A DNA stretch of 62,444 bases from a virus: positions 1-62,444 of the IMG/VR virus record IMGVR_UViG_3300009702_000014. One strand, 5' to 3'. The notes under the pieces were generated by a model. That model did no database searches, had not been told where the DNA came from, and saw nothing but the letters and a program-made list of their open reading frames with translations. The first letter of the stretch is position 1. The number at the start of each line of letters is the position of its first letter. A program made the translations under genes and the position numbers. Shown here piece after piece: positions 1 through 7,981 of this stretch.

Positions 1-1895
1 AAAACTATATCATTAGTAAGTGTTTTTTGCCCGCTAATTGTTTGGTTAGTGGTTGTGTCTAAAAAGTACGTGCTATCATGCCCATCGAGTAAGTCTGCAT
101 CTAAGCCAGAAGCGGCACCATCAACCGTTTTTATTTTGGCAAGCACGTCAGCAGCCGTATAGGAGGACGAAGCCAAAGCCCCAATGTCTGTCAGGACTTG
201 CGCTGGAGTACGCTGCTGCAAGGTACTCGCGCTGAGGGCGTTTATGTAATTACCAGCCGTATAGGAAGCTATACCCGTACCACCGCGCACGACACCTAAT
301 GTCCCGGAAGTTAATATACTGGTACTTAAATTGGGAATGTCAGCGGCGATTAGAGACTGGAAGGCAGCGGTAGTTGTACCTGTGGCGCGTAGTACCTGGC
401 CCGCAGTAAGACCACTAACGGTGTGCTCGGCCCCAAGTGCTGTCGTTGTTGCTAAAACGTGAGCAGACGGGGCAAAGGTTGAGGGAACGCCTGTGAGATT
501 GGCCCAAGCTAGATAATAACTGCCAGTTTGTGCATCTAGTAAATCCGCGTCTAACCCTGAGCCAGCGCCATCCACCGTTTTAATCTTAGTTAGGATATCT
601 GACGCTGTATATGACGACGCGGCCAGAGCACCGATATCTGACAATACTTGCGTTGGGGTGCGCTGTTGTAGGGTAGTGCCTGTGGCGGCATTTATATAAT
701 TGCCCGCCGTATAAGCAGTAAGTCCGGTCCCACCATACGGAACAGTGATGGTTGGGATGCGAGCCAATCCAAAAGTACCAGTTGTAATCTTTCCGGCGTC
801 AAGGTTTGGAATATCTGCCGCAATTAGATTCTGAAAGGCTGCCGTGGTTGCTCCCGTGGCACGCAAAACTTGGCCTGCCGTCAACCCACTCGTGGTATGT
901 TGCGCACCGAGCCCGGTCGTAGTTGCTAACACGTGTGAAGAAGGTGCAAAAGTTGATGGAACTCCTGTTAGGTTTGCGTAGGCCAGGTAGTATGTTCCTT
1001 GTTGTCCGTCTAACAAATCCGCATCCAACCCACTACTTGCACCGTCGTTAGCAGCCGTCCATACAGGACTACCAGCTAGAGTCAAAGCCGTCGTAGCCGT
1101 TACAGTATCAGCGGATAGTGTTCCCGTAACAGCCGCATTATTTCCTACTGAAAGATTCGTTGTACTTGGTATAACAACAGAGCCAAGCGTAGAACCTAAT
1201 ATCAAATCTCCCTGCTCAGCTTGAACCCATAAATCCAAGGTTGAGGAAACACTATCTCCAATGTAGCCTGTTCTTACTGTATTACCAGAGTCATAGAAAC
1301 CAACCCAAGCTGTATTATTTGCGGCACCAGATGCGTTTCCAAGAACATGTACGCCGCCTGGTACTGTCAAAGTCCCCGTTAGCGTTAATGCTCCTATTCC
1401 CGTATCCCCAGCTTTATTAATGGGAGTATACCCTAGACGACTAATAGTGTCTGCGTACCAGGCACCTTGTTGTCCATCTAAAAGGTCTGCGTCTAATCCT
1501 GAATTAGCACCATCCACCGTTTCTATTTTTGCCAAAACATCGGCAGCGGTATAACTAGAAACAGGGAGATAATAGCTACCTTGCTGGCCGTCAAGTAAAT
1601 CAGCATCTAAACCGGAACCGGCCCCGTCAACTGTCTTAACTTTTGTCAATACATCGGTAGCGGTGTAGGAAGACACCGGCAAATAATAGCTGCCTTGCTG
1701 CCCGTCGAGTAAGTCTGCGTCAAGGCCGGAAGCGGCCCCATCGTTACCAGAAGTCCATACAGAAAAGCCACCCACTTTTACGTCTGTGGCGGCATAGATA
1801 GTCGCCCAGGCAAGCGAGGAGCTTCCTAAATTACGAGTATTATTAGTTTCTGGGGTTACAGCCCCGTCCACCTGTATGGCTTCTAGAATTAGCAT
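1..1895 (-). CDS. Repeat-rich tail fibre protein (C-terminus beyond window)
   Basis: About 631 N-terminal residues of a fibre that runs off the left edge in an open frame. It begins MLILEAIQVDGAV and contains at least six modules with the core GLDADLLDGQQGSYYL or variants, alternating with stretches such as SYTAADVLAKIKTVDGA and TLQQRTPAQVLTDIGAL. LDADLLDG repeats are common in phage fibres and tail-tip proteins and are thought to form trimeric beta-structured shafts. The ATG lies four bases past the stop of the preceding fibre gene, so it is the next cistron of the tail operon. The repeats are also similar at DNA level, so copy number could change by recombination. Confidence 0.9.
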   Translation of the reverse strand, partial: MLILEAIQVDGAVTPETNNTRNLGSSSLAWATIYAATDVKVGGFSVWTSGNDGAASGLDADLLDGQQGSYYLPVSSYTATDVLTKVKTVDGAGSGLDADLLDGQQGSYYLPVSSYTAADVLAKIETVDGANSGLDADLLDGQQGAWYADTISRLGYTPINKAGDTGIGALTLTGTLTVPGGVHVLGNASGAANNTAWVGFYDSGNTVRTGYIGDSVSSTLDLWVQAEQGDLILGSTLGSVVIPSTTNLSVGNNAAVTGTLSADTVTATTALTLAGSPVWTAANDGASSGLDADLLDGQQGTYYLAYANLTGVPSTFAPSSHVLATTTGLGAQHTTSGLTAGQVLRATGATTAAFQNLIAADIPNLDAGKITTGTFGLARIPTITVPYGGTGLTAYTAGNYINAATGTTLQQRTPTQVLSDIGALAASSYTASDILTKIKTVDGAGSGLDADLLDAQTGSYYLAWANLTGVPSTFAPSAHVLATTTALGAEHTVSGLTAGQVLRATGTTTAAFQSLIAADIPNLSTSILTSGTLGVVRGGTGIASYTAGNYINALSASTLQQRTPAQVLTDIGALASSSYTAADVLAKIKTVDGAASGLDADLLDGHDSTYFLDTTTNQTISGQKTLTNDIV

Positions 1896-1898
1896 GTA

Positions 1899-3350
1899 TT
1901 ATCCGACAACAACGACTCGATATTGGTTTGTGGTTGGTGCCGTGGCAAAGACAATAGTAGCACTGCTCACTGTGGTTGCTTCAACGTCTGGAATAACCTG
2001 TGAGTAAGGAGAAGCTGCCTGTCTAACCATCACCACGATATCTTGCGTGTTTAAGTTATGGTTGACTACAAAAGAGGTAGTAGTACCGTCTCCGATGCTG
2101 GCACTGAATTTTCCTGTAGCCCCGAGATTGACACGGGCACCACTGGCTGTTGTAGCTCCGGTACCACCGTATGCAACTCCGATGGTAGTAGCGTTCCATA
2201 CACCACCTGTAATTGTACCAAGGGTAGTGATAGAGGTTTGTCCAGAATAGCTAGCAGAGATTTGAACAGTACTTGCATTGACCGTAATACCAGGGCCCGC
2301 CCCCACAGCAAAAGTGGTTCCAGACAGAGTTAAACCTGCACCGGCTGTGTATGTTCCAGCGCCAGAAAATTGAGCAAAGGTTAACGCTGTGGTTCCAACG
2401 GTAATAGGGTCAGGAGTTGTCAAAATCCAACTTGTTGTGGCATTTGCTGTACCATTTTCAACGAAAGTGAACATACCTGAGACGATATCAGCGTTTGTTG
2501 CAGCGTCAGGAGCACGAGTCATAGCGGAAGCTGAGCCGTTGAAGATATAAATACCGTTTTCAGAAGCAGTTGTCTGGTTCTTCAAAAGTACTCTGTCTCC
2601 AGTTGCAAGAGTATATCCATCAATAGCTGTTCCTGGCCCGGAAATTGTGACATTGGCAGTTGATGCAGCTTCTACAGCTTCTTTTACCACTAGCCCCTGA
2701 GCAACGGAATCAACATAATTCTTTGTAGCTGCGTCTTGGGCATTCGTTGGGTCTGCAACATTAATAATTTTGTTGGCATTCATGCTAACATTAGCAAGAG
2801 GGGCAGCAAATGTGTCTAGGGTATAGCTGGTAACTACCGTTTGCAAGTCAGAAATGGTGCTAGCAACCTGTGTACCAGTCATATTGGCACGGCTTAGGTA
2901 GTAGCTCGGGGCTTGTCCATTTAAGTTAGAAGCGTTTGTAGCGCTAGAAGCATTACCGGCCAGGGCAGCAGTAATCGTGCCTGCGGAAAAATTACCGCTT
3001 GTATCTCGGAAAACAAGAGTACTTGCCGTATTGACATTGGTAGCCGCATCCAGTTTAGCCTTGTCGGCTGCACTCATGGAACCGGCTGCGCTACCAGTAG
3101 CCGCTGTAATTCCAATTGTGGCAACGCCGCCGCTGATAGTAGCAGTAATAGGTGCCGTCGGAGTAACGCTTGAGAGCCACGCATCAGAGATAGTGACCCA
3201 TGCAACTCCATTCCAAACCTGAGCCGCATTGCTGGTAGTGTTATAGTATATCCTACCTACGCCTGGGCTTGAAGGAGCTGAAGCCAGGTTTTGTAGAGCA
3301 ACGTTTTGAATTTCGTTGGTCGTTAAATCAATTGCTGTAAGAAACTTCAT
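1899..3350 (-). CDS. Tail fibre protein
   Basis: A 483-residue fibre. The N-terminus contains the phage-fibre phrase RIYYNTTSNAAQVWNGVAW, which often follows a virion-attachment segment. The middle is Ala/Thr/Gly-rich. Around residues 205-330 a segment (AATKNYVDSVAQGL onward) resembles T4-type short or long fibre repeats. The C-terminus, beginning VNHNLNTQDIVV, resembles small beta-sandwich tips shared by many fibre proteins. It probably takes part in host recognition. AGGAGAGATAATG places a good ribosome binding site before the chosen start. Confidence 0.88.
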   Translation of the reverse strand: MKFLTAIDLTTNEIQNVALQNLASAPSSPGVGRIYYNTTSNAAQVWNGVAWVTISDAWLSSVTPTAPITATISGGVATIGITAATGSAAGSMSAADKAKLDAATNVNTASTLVFRDTSGNFSAGTITAALAGNASSATNASNLNGQAPSYYLSRANMTGTQVASTISDLQTVVTSYTLDTFAAPLANVSMNANKIINVADPTNAQDAATKNYVDSVAQGLVVKEAVEAASTANVTISGPGTAIDGYTLATGDRVLLKNQTTASENGIYIFNGSASAMTRAPDAATNADIVSGMFTFVENGTANATTSWILTTPDPITVGTTALTFAQFSGAGTYTAGAGLTLSGTTFAVGAGPGITVNASTVQISASYSGQTSITTLGTITGGVWNATTIGVAYGGTGATTASGARVNLGATGKFSASIGDGTTTSFVVNHNLNTQDIVVMVRQAASPYSQVIPDVEATTVSSATIVFATAPTTNQYRVVVVG

Positions 3351-3358
3351 TATCTCTC

Positions 3359-3895
3359 CTAGTTAAAATAGGCAGCCCCGCTGAATGGGGCGCTGAAATT
3401 TAGCCGAACATTGTTGTCGTCAATGTATAAATACTCTCCATAAACTACGGTTCCTGCTGAATCTACCACTTCAATCGCGGGCCGTTTACCTAAATTATGG
3501 GCAACGGACCAAGATGCGGAAGGAGAAGGCTGTGTGTAAACAAACCTAGCATCTCCTCCCGCAGGAACAATAGTGGCGTCAATAAGACTATGCACAAATT
3601 CTGTAGTAGCAATCCTTGTAGAGCGGTCACTGTTTACTGTTGTCGTAGCACTAGGAGTTCCTGTTAGCTGAGCATTATTAAAAACAGCATTAGCCAGGGT
3701 AGTTTCTAAGTCCAGCAATGTTTGTGTAACCGGCGTATCATACGCGAGGGTGCCTTTTAAATCTTTTAACACAGAGCGAAGAAAGTTCAAATCCTCTTCT
3801 AAGTCATGAAGACTAGCATACCCCAGCAAATCCAGGGTATCATCAATGTTGCTACTTTTCGCTATCTGGTATTGTTTGAGGATTGTTTGGGACAT
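3359..3895 (-). CDS. Small tail fibre or fibre-tip protein
   Basis: A 178-residue protein. Its last 60 residues (SVAHNLGKRPAIEV onward, ending GAAYFN) resemble the same fibre-tip domain seen at the end of the adjacent 483-residue fibre, so the two may share a fold or binding role. The N-terminal half is helical, and RSTRIATTEFVHSL resembles a T4-like fibre repeat. The start lies inside the 3' end of the small coiled-coil gene upstream, an overlap of 44 bases, which suggests coupled translation. Confidence 0.82.
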   Translation of the reverse strand: MSQTILKQYQIAKSSNIDDTLDLLGYASLHDLEEDLNFLRSVLKDLKGTLAYDTPVTQTLLDLETTLANAVFNNAQLTGTPSATTTVNSDRSTRIATTEFVHSLIDATIVPAGGDARFVYTQPSPSASWSVAHNLGKRPAIEVVDSAGTVVYGEYLYIDDNNVRLNFSAPFSGAAYFN

Positions 3896-4058
3896 TTTGC
3901 TGCTGTTGCCTCATGTAGTCAAGTAAATCTTTATTATGCTCTTTCTTAGCCTGAATTTTTAGTAATTCTTCTTTGAGCATTTCGAGGCGTCCTCGGAGTT
4001 CAGCTTCCCGAGTGTCAAGTGCTTGGTTGTTTTGTGATAGAATCGGTTCTAAGTCCAT
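3852..4058 (-). CDS. Small coiled-coil protein in tail operon
   Basis: A 68-residue charged helical protein with a heptad-like middle (REAELRGRLEMLKEEL) and a Gln/Pro-rich tail. No family is recognised. It starts 17 nt after the stop of the 199-residue tail protein, behind AAGGAAGG, and overlaps the next gene. Its position suggests a linker or chaperone for fibre assembly, which is inference only. Confidence 0.68.
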   Translation of the reverse strand: MDLEPILSQNNQALDTREAELRGRLEMLKEELLKIQAKKEHNKDLLDYMRQQQQNVPNNPQTIPDSEK

Positions 4059-4075
4059 AAATTACCTTCCTTTCC

Positions 4076-4675
4076 TTATATCTTGTACTGAATGAGAACT
4101 AAGTCATTAAGAGCCGGAGCGATGTTAAACTCTATTGTATTCGCGTTTAAAAGTACGTAATCCCCTGTTGTTCCGGGGCTTTGAAGAACTCCGTTTAGGG
4201 CAACAAGATAAATGTCTCCCGGCGCGGTAAAAATTCGGGTTGCACCGTCTGCTGTAAATGCTTCCCAGGTGAATGTTCCGGCATAATCATTTGGCACGGT
4301 AACTGGTGAAGTGTTGATGTTTTTGTTGAGGCCGCCGAGAAGAGGAGTGCGCAGGGCAGGCATAATGTAATCTGTCAAATTATCAAAGTTAATCACAGAA
4401 AGGGAAGAAGGAACAATCTTATTGTAATAGGTTGTCGTGTCCATTACAATCTTGAAGGTATACCAATTTTCTCTAACTGCATCTGAAGTACTCGGAGATA
4501 AGTTCAAATAAAAGGTTCCATAGGAGTTTGTGTAAGTTCTGTCTGCTAGATTGCCTATCGTGGCTCCTGAATAAATCATTTGTGTATTTAGATAGACTTC
4601 TATCAAGGCCCCCTCGTAAAGGAGACCTTGCGCATCCCTAAGCACTCCTTGAATTGGTGTAGTTGCAACAGCCAT
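4076..4675 (-). CDS. Putative tail or baseplate protein
   Basis: A 199-residue protein. The N-terminal part (TPIQGVLRDAQGLLYEG, then DRTYTNSYGTFYLNL) looks like an Ig-like or carboxypeptidase-regulatory-like beta-sandwich. The C-terminal 60 residues (IFTAPGDIYLVALNGVL, ending LVLIQYKI) resemble fibre head domains that mediate trimer contacts or receptor binding. It sits between two other small beta-rich virion proteins, so a tail adapter or decoration role is likely. Confidence 0.78.
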   Translation of the reverse strand: MAVATTPIQGVLRDAQGLLYEGALIEVYLNTQMIYSGATIGNLADRTYTNSYGTFYLNLSPSTSDAVRENWYTFKIVMDTTTYYNKIVPSSLSVINFDNLTDYIMPALRTPLLGGLNKNINTSPVTVPNDYAGTFTWEAFTADGATRIFTAPGDIYLVALNGVLQSPGTTGDYVLLNANTIEFNIAPALNDLVLIQYKI

Positions 4676-4684
4676 AAATTATCC

Positions 4685-5302
4685 TTATGGTACGTAGCTT
4701 AAAAGTGCCTGTGAAGTCAACTCGACAGAAGCAACACTCGGAACATAGCCTTTCACGGTAAAGCCAATGATGGGAATATTGATTGTTACATCTAGGCCAG
4801 TTACCAGAGGTAGTTCGAAATATCCAGTCTCGTCGGTAAGAGTGCTCGCAGCTTCTCCAATAATACCAGACTTGGATACGAAATATCCAGCACGATTCAA
4901 CTCAGCTTTAACTGGCTGATTGGCGAGTGGTGTACCAGACACATCAAGAAGGGTACCATAAACAATACAACGAGAGGGAGAATTAATGACCTCAGAGCCG
5001 CCCCAAATATGACGTTCCCAGGTTGTAACACCATTGTCCGTATAAATGAAAAGCAAGTCCTGTACTGTGTCAGGAAGGGTAGCAAGTGTTAAAGTGACAA
5101 GGGTGGTATCAAAAAGAGCAGTAAATGCATACGTGTATTGTCCATTTCCAGCGTTAATGGCGTTATAAGCTTCGAATACCGATGTAGAAGTATTCCAATA
5201 ATACCCATCGCTATTACGACGAATAACCAAAGTCAGGGCCGACACCTGCTCTTTGATAAGCACGACCCTCTCATTAATCTTATGAAAATACTCCTGAATC
5301 AT
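4685..5302 (-). CDS. Putative tail protein with carboxypeptidase-like Ig domain
   Basis: A 205-residue protein. Residues about 115-195 (CIVYGTLLDVSGTPLANQPV, then TLTDETGYFELPL) match the pattern of a carboxypeptidase-regulatory-like domain, a beta-sandwich found in many virion proteins. The first half is also beta-rich. AGGAGTACC precedes the ATG, and a TTGAAT-N18-TATAAT promoter lies immediately upstream, so this gene may start its own transcript for the distal tail genes. Confidence 0.8.
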   Translation of the reverse strand: MIQEYFHKINERVVLIKEQVSALTLVIRRNSDGYYWNTSTSVFEAYNAINAGNGQYTYAFTALFDTTLVTLTLATLPDTVQDLLFIYTDNGVTTWERHIWGGSEVINSPSRCIVYGTLLDVSGTPLANQPVKAELNRAGYFVSKSGIIGEAASTLTDETGYFELPLVTGLDVTINIPIIGFTVKGYVPSVASVELTSQALLSYVP

Positions 5303-5311
5303 GGTACTCCT

Positions 5312-5341
5312 ATTATAAGTGAATTAGGCCGAATTATTCAA
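5312..5341 (-). promoter_or_regulatory. Promoter for the tail sub-operon
   Basis: On the minus strand there is TTGAAT, an 18-base spacer and a consensus TATAAT ending 9 nt before the ATG of the 205-residue tail protein. It overlaps the 3' end of the CCA-adding enzyme gene, so it could raise fibre expression relative to upstream genes. Confidence 0.55.
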
Positions 5342-7085
5342 GCATTTGCTTTATTTGCTCTACCGGCAATTTCATTATTTGGGCTTCGGTTAACCCCTGT
5401 TCGTTTGCTGAGGAGACAAGCTTCTCCTTGTCCTCGCGTGTAAGAGCAGCTAAGAAATTAAGCGTGGAATAAATGTCGCTGGTTTCGGGGTCGAGAAAGA
5501 TGCTTTTCAAATAGTCGATACCTTCCTCATAAGTATCAAAAGCCCCATCAATCTGAGCATTGAATAGAGTATTGATAAGCTGTCCGAAGTGAGGACCCCC
5601 TCGACTATATTCCGAAGGAATTTCTCCAGCCTTGGCAAGTTGAATTAAATCCTTACCGCCGATAAGGGGTGCAGGCTTATCCTCTTGTACTCGTAATTGA
5701 TGGGCCATTGCGACCATCTGCTGAGCGGCTTTCGGCATTCCTTTAGGAAGCGGCGGACGACCAGAATGGTCAGCTTCGATTACAAGACTAAGCATATCAA
5801 TATTAGCAGGAACAAGCCTTAATGCAAGGCGTCGAATGCTACGTGGATTTATGTCGTTTAGGTGTGCCATGTGTTCCTTTACCAATGGCAAAATACGCTC
5901 GATAATGTCTCTCGGAGCACCTATCGACTCTAGAAACTCCTCCGTCGGGACAACCCCTTCAACAGGATGGGCGGGAGCACGCCAGCGCCCCTCAATTACG
6001 GCGGTCATTGCTGGCTTTCCAAAATCGTGACAAAGGGAGGCTAGTAGCAGAACAGCCCTGTCCTTACCCTCCAAACCCTCACGATTTGCAATTTCAACAG
6101 CCGCATCCGTCACATGCAAGGTGTGATGCCACACATCTCCTTCGGGATGCCATTGGGGGTCTTGAGGAATTCCGATTAAATTGTTTAGCTGAGGAAATAA
6201 TTCGACCCATCCTGTTTCCCTCAGCACTGTTAGTCCTGCACTTGGCTTCGTGGATTTTGTAGCCCATTTGTAAAATTCCCCCCAAATACGTTCTACGGCA
6301 AGCGTTCTAAATTCTCTACGCAACTCGCTTGCTAATTGAGCAGTAGCAGGGTCAATCTTTAGATTAAATCTCCCTGCAAATTGAAAGCCTCTCAAAACCC
6401 GCAAAGGGTCTTCTGCGAATCTTTCAGAAGTATGCCGGAGGGTACCTTCCTTTAGATTCTTTACCCCTTCGTAAAAATCAAGCAATTCCCCCTGGGGAGT
6501 CATAGCCAGCGCATTAAAGGTAAAGTCTCTACGAGACGCCGCTTCCTTTGGAGTCATAGTGTGGTCGGGCTCAACAATAAATCCTCTGTGACCTTCACCT
6601 TGTTTGCTTTCTCGCCGGGGTAGAGTAAAATCATAGTCCTGGTTTGGAGTCGTCAGCTTTATAACACCAAAGCTGGCTCCAACAGTATCCACCTTTCCGA
6701 AATTCGAAAGAACCTGAGTTAGTGTAGAGGCATCAAGACCATAGATTTCTACGTCAATGTCCTTGCTGGAAGCCCCGTAGACTTTATCTCGGACAACTCC
6801 TCCCACGAAGAGAGGCTTTCCTCCAGCCTTCTGAATAGCATTTATAATACCATATAATTCCTGGTCTATCTGGATAGGGTCATATTGCGTCTGTAGATTA
6901 TCTTCTAGCTTGCGCAATTCCCATGAGTCAACCACACCATTCAAAACATCTTGAAAAGTGTAGGAACCCCCCGAATAGTCTCCCGGCTGTTTCACCGTTT
7001 GTCCTTTCGGGCCATTTATAACGAGTTCATAGCCTTTAGGGACTATGAACCCTTTAAACACAAAGCTATTCAATCTTTGAGCCAT
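5334..7085 (-). CDS. CCA-adding enzyme (class II tRNA nucleotidyltransferase) with HD domain
   Basis: This enzyme would add or repair the 3' CCA of tRNAs. Numbered from the ATG used here, residues 94-116 carry the class II signature GGVVRD followed by DIDVEIYG, with catalytic Asp 109 and 111. RRDFTFNALAM near 185 and EDPLRVLRGFQF near 225 are further conserved motifs, and an HD phosphohydrolase domain follows (HHTLHV, then LCHDFGKP near 351). About 85 extra N-terminal residues precede the catalytic core and begin with VFKGFIVPKGY, a motif shared with the adjacent 1065-residue protein. An upstream TTG at 7100 is possible, but the ATG aligns better with that shared motif. Location inside the structural operon is unusual for a tRNA enzyme. 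It could be packaged in the virion or simply expressed late. Confidence 0.93.
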   Translation of the reverse strand: MAQRLNSFVFKGFIVPKGYELVINGPKGQTVKQPGDYSGGSYTFQDVLNGVVDSWELRKLEDNLQTQYDPIQIDQELYGIINAIQKAGGKPLFVGGVVRDKVYGASSKDIDVEIYGLDASTLTQVLSNFGKVDTVGASFGVIKLTTPNQDYDFTLPRRESKQGEGHRGFIVEPDHTMTPKEAASRRDFTFNALAMTPQGELLDFYEGVKNLKEGTLRHTSERFAEDPLRVLRGFQFAGRFNLKIDPATAQLASELRREFRTLAVERIWGEFYKWATKSTKPSAGLTVLRETGWVELFPQLNNLIGIPQDPQWHPEGDVWHHTLHVTDAAVEIANREGLEGKDRAVLLLASLCHDFGKPAMTAVIEGRWRAPAHPVEGVVPTEEFLESIGAPRDIIERILPLVKEHMAHLNDINPRSIRRLALRLVPANIDMLSLVIEADHSGRPPLPKGMPKAAQQMVAMAHQLRVQEDKPAPLIGGKDLIQLAKAGEIPSEYSRGGPHFGQLINTLFNAQIDGAFDTYEEGIDYLKSIFLDPETSDIYSTLNFLAALTREDKEKLVSSANEQGLTEAQIMKLPVEQIKQMLE

Positions 7086-7171
7086 CGTAATTACGTCCAA
7101 TCAAGGAGGCCAGCACACTTGGCATCTGTTTCGGTGGAGACACTCCTTCTAGGTAAGTTTTAGTATTAAGC

Positions 7172-7981
7172 CTATCCGTTAGCTTCTGCATTGTCTCCAT
7201 GAGCAGGTTGTCTAGACTTCTTACGGTCATGGGTTTCTTCATCTTTGCCCGCCTTATTTGTAAGTTTGCCTTCTAAATCCTGGCGTTCTAGAGCCTGGGC
7301 AAAACCGCCAGCAGCGGCAATAGCTTTAGCAATGTCAACCTTTAGATATACTCTGCCTTTTTTCATAACAATATTCGGATTTCCTTCAAGCAGATAGGTT
7401 GGTATTCCAGTAATATCCAGAGGGCTAACCATCTTCTCTATATCCATTGGAATACTTTTGATGGTGTCTTCATTATACTCTTTCCCTAGAATATAAGCTA
7501 CTGCTTTGGGCGCGAATGCTTCATATGCCTCTATAACTGGCGTATGGTCTAAGTACTGATATGTGTCGTCGTTGTCGATACCGCCTAAAAATGCGGAGGC
7601 CAAGAATTGAAACAGGAATAAGGATGCGGCAAAGGAGTCGGAGCGGAATAGAGCTATAAATGCCCAGTCGGCTTTCTTTTCTAAATCTGGAACATCAATC
7701 TTGACAGCATCGTAGGTATCAAATCCCCAGCTTGGATAATCCCCGTTATTAGCTATAATATTATCATATCTTTGCAGGGCACTCATAAAATCGAATGAAT
7801 AATCATATTGGAGTTGCTCTAGCTCCTCGATAAAGGGTGCGAAGTCATAATCGGCCTCCCCAAAGGCCCTCTTAACCTCCTCAAAAATGCGGAGCCCAAT
7901 AAAATCATCTTGTATATCGAGCCTCATTGCCTCAGCGGCTTGACGTTTGATATAGTCCACGGCCCGTAGGTTAATATTCAT
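7172..7981 (-). CDS. Conserved phage protein of unknown function, next to portal module
   Basis: A 269-residue mostly helical, acidic protein with no recognised motif. A hydrophobic stretch near residues 110-130 (DSFAASLFLFQFLASAF) could be a buried helix. The C-terminal 40 residues are charged and probably disordered. Its ATG overlaps the stop of the 1065-residue gene (TAATG), implying translational coupling. Position after the portal and a giant protein suggests a head-morphogenesis or scaffold-like role, but nothing in the sequence proves it. Confidence 0.78.
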   Translation of the reverse strand: MNINLRAVDYIKRQAAEAMRLDIQDDFIGLRIFEEVKRAFGEADYDFAPFIEELEQLQYDYSFDFMSALQRYDNIIANNGDYPSWGFDTYDAVKIDVPDLEKKADWAFIALFRSDSFAASLFLFQFLASAFLGGIDNDDTYQYLDHTPVIEAYEAFAPKAVAYILGKEYNEDTIKSIPMDIEKMVSPLDITGIPTYLLEGNPNIVMKKGRVYLKVDIAKAIAAAGGFAQALERQDLEGKLTNKAGKDEETHDRKKSRQPAHGDNAEANG

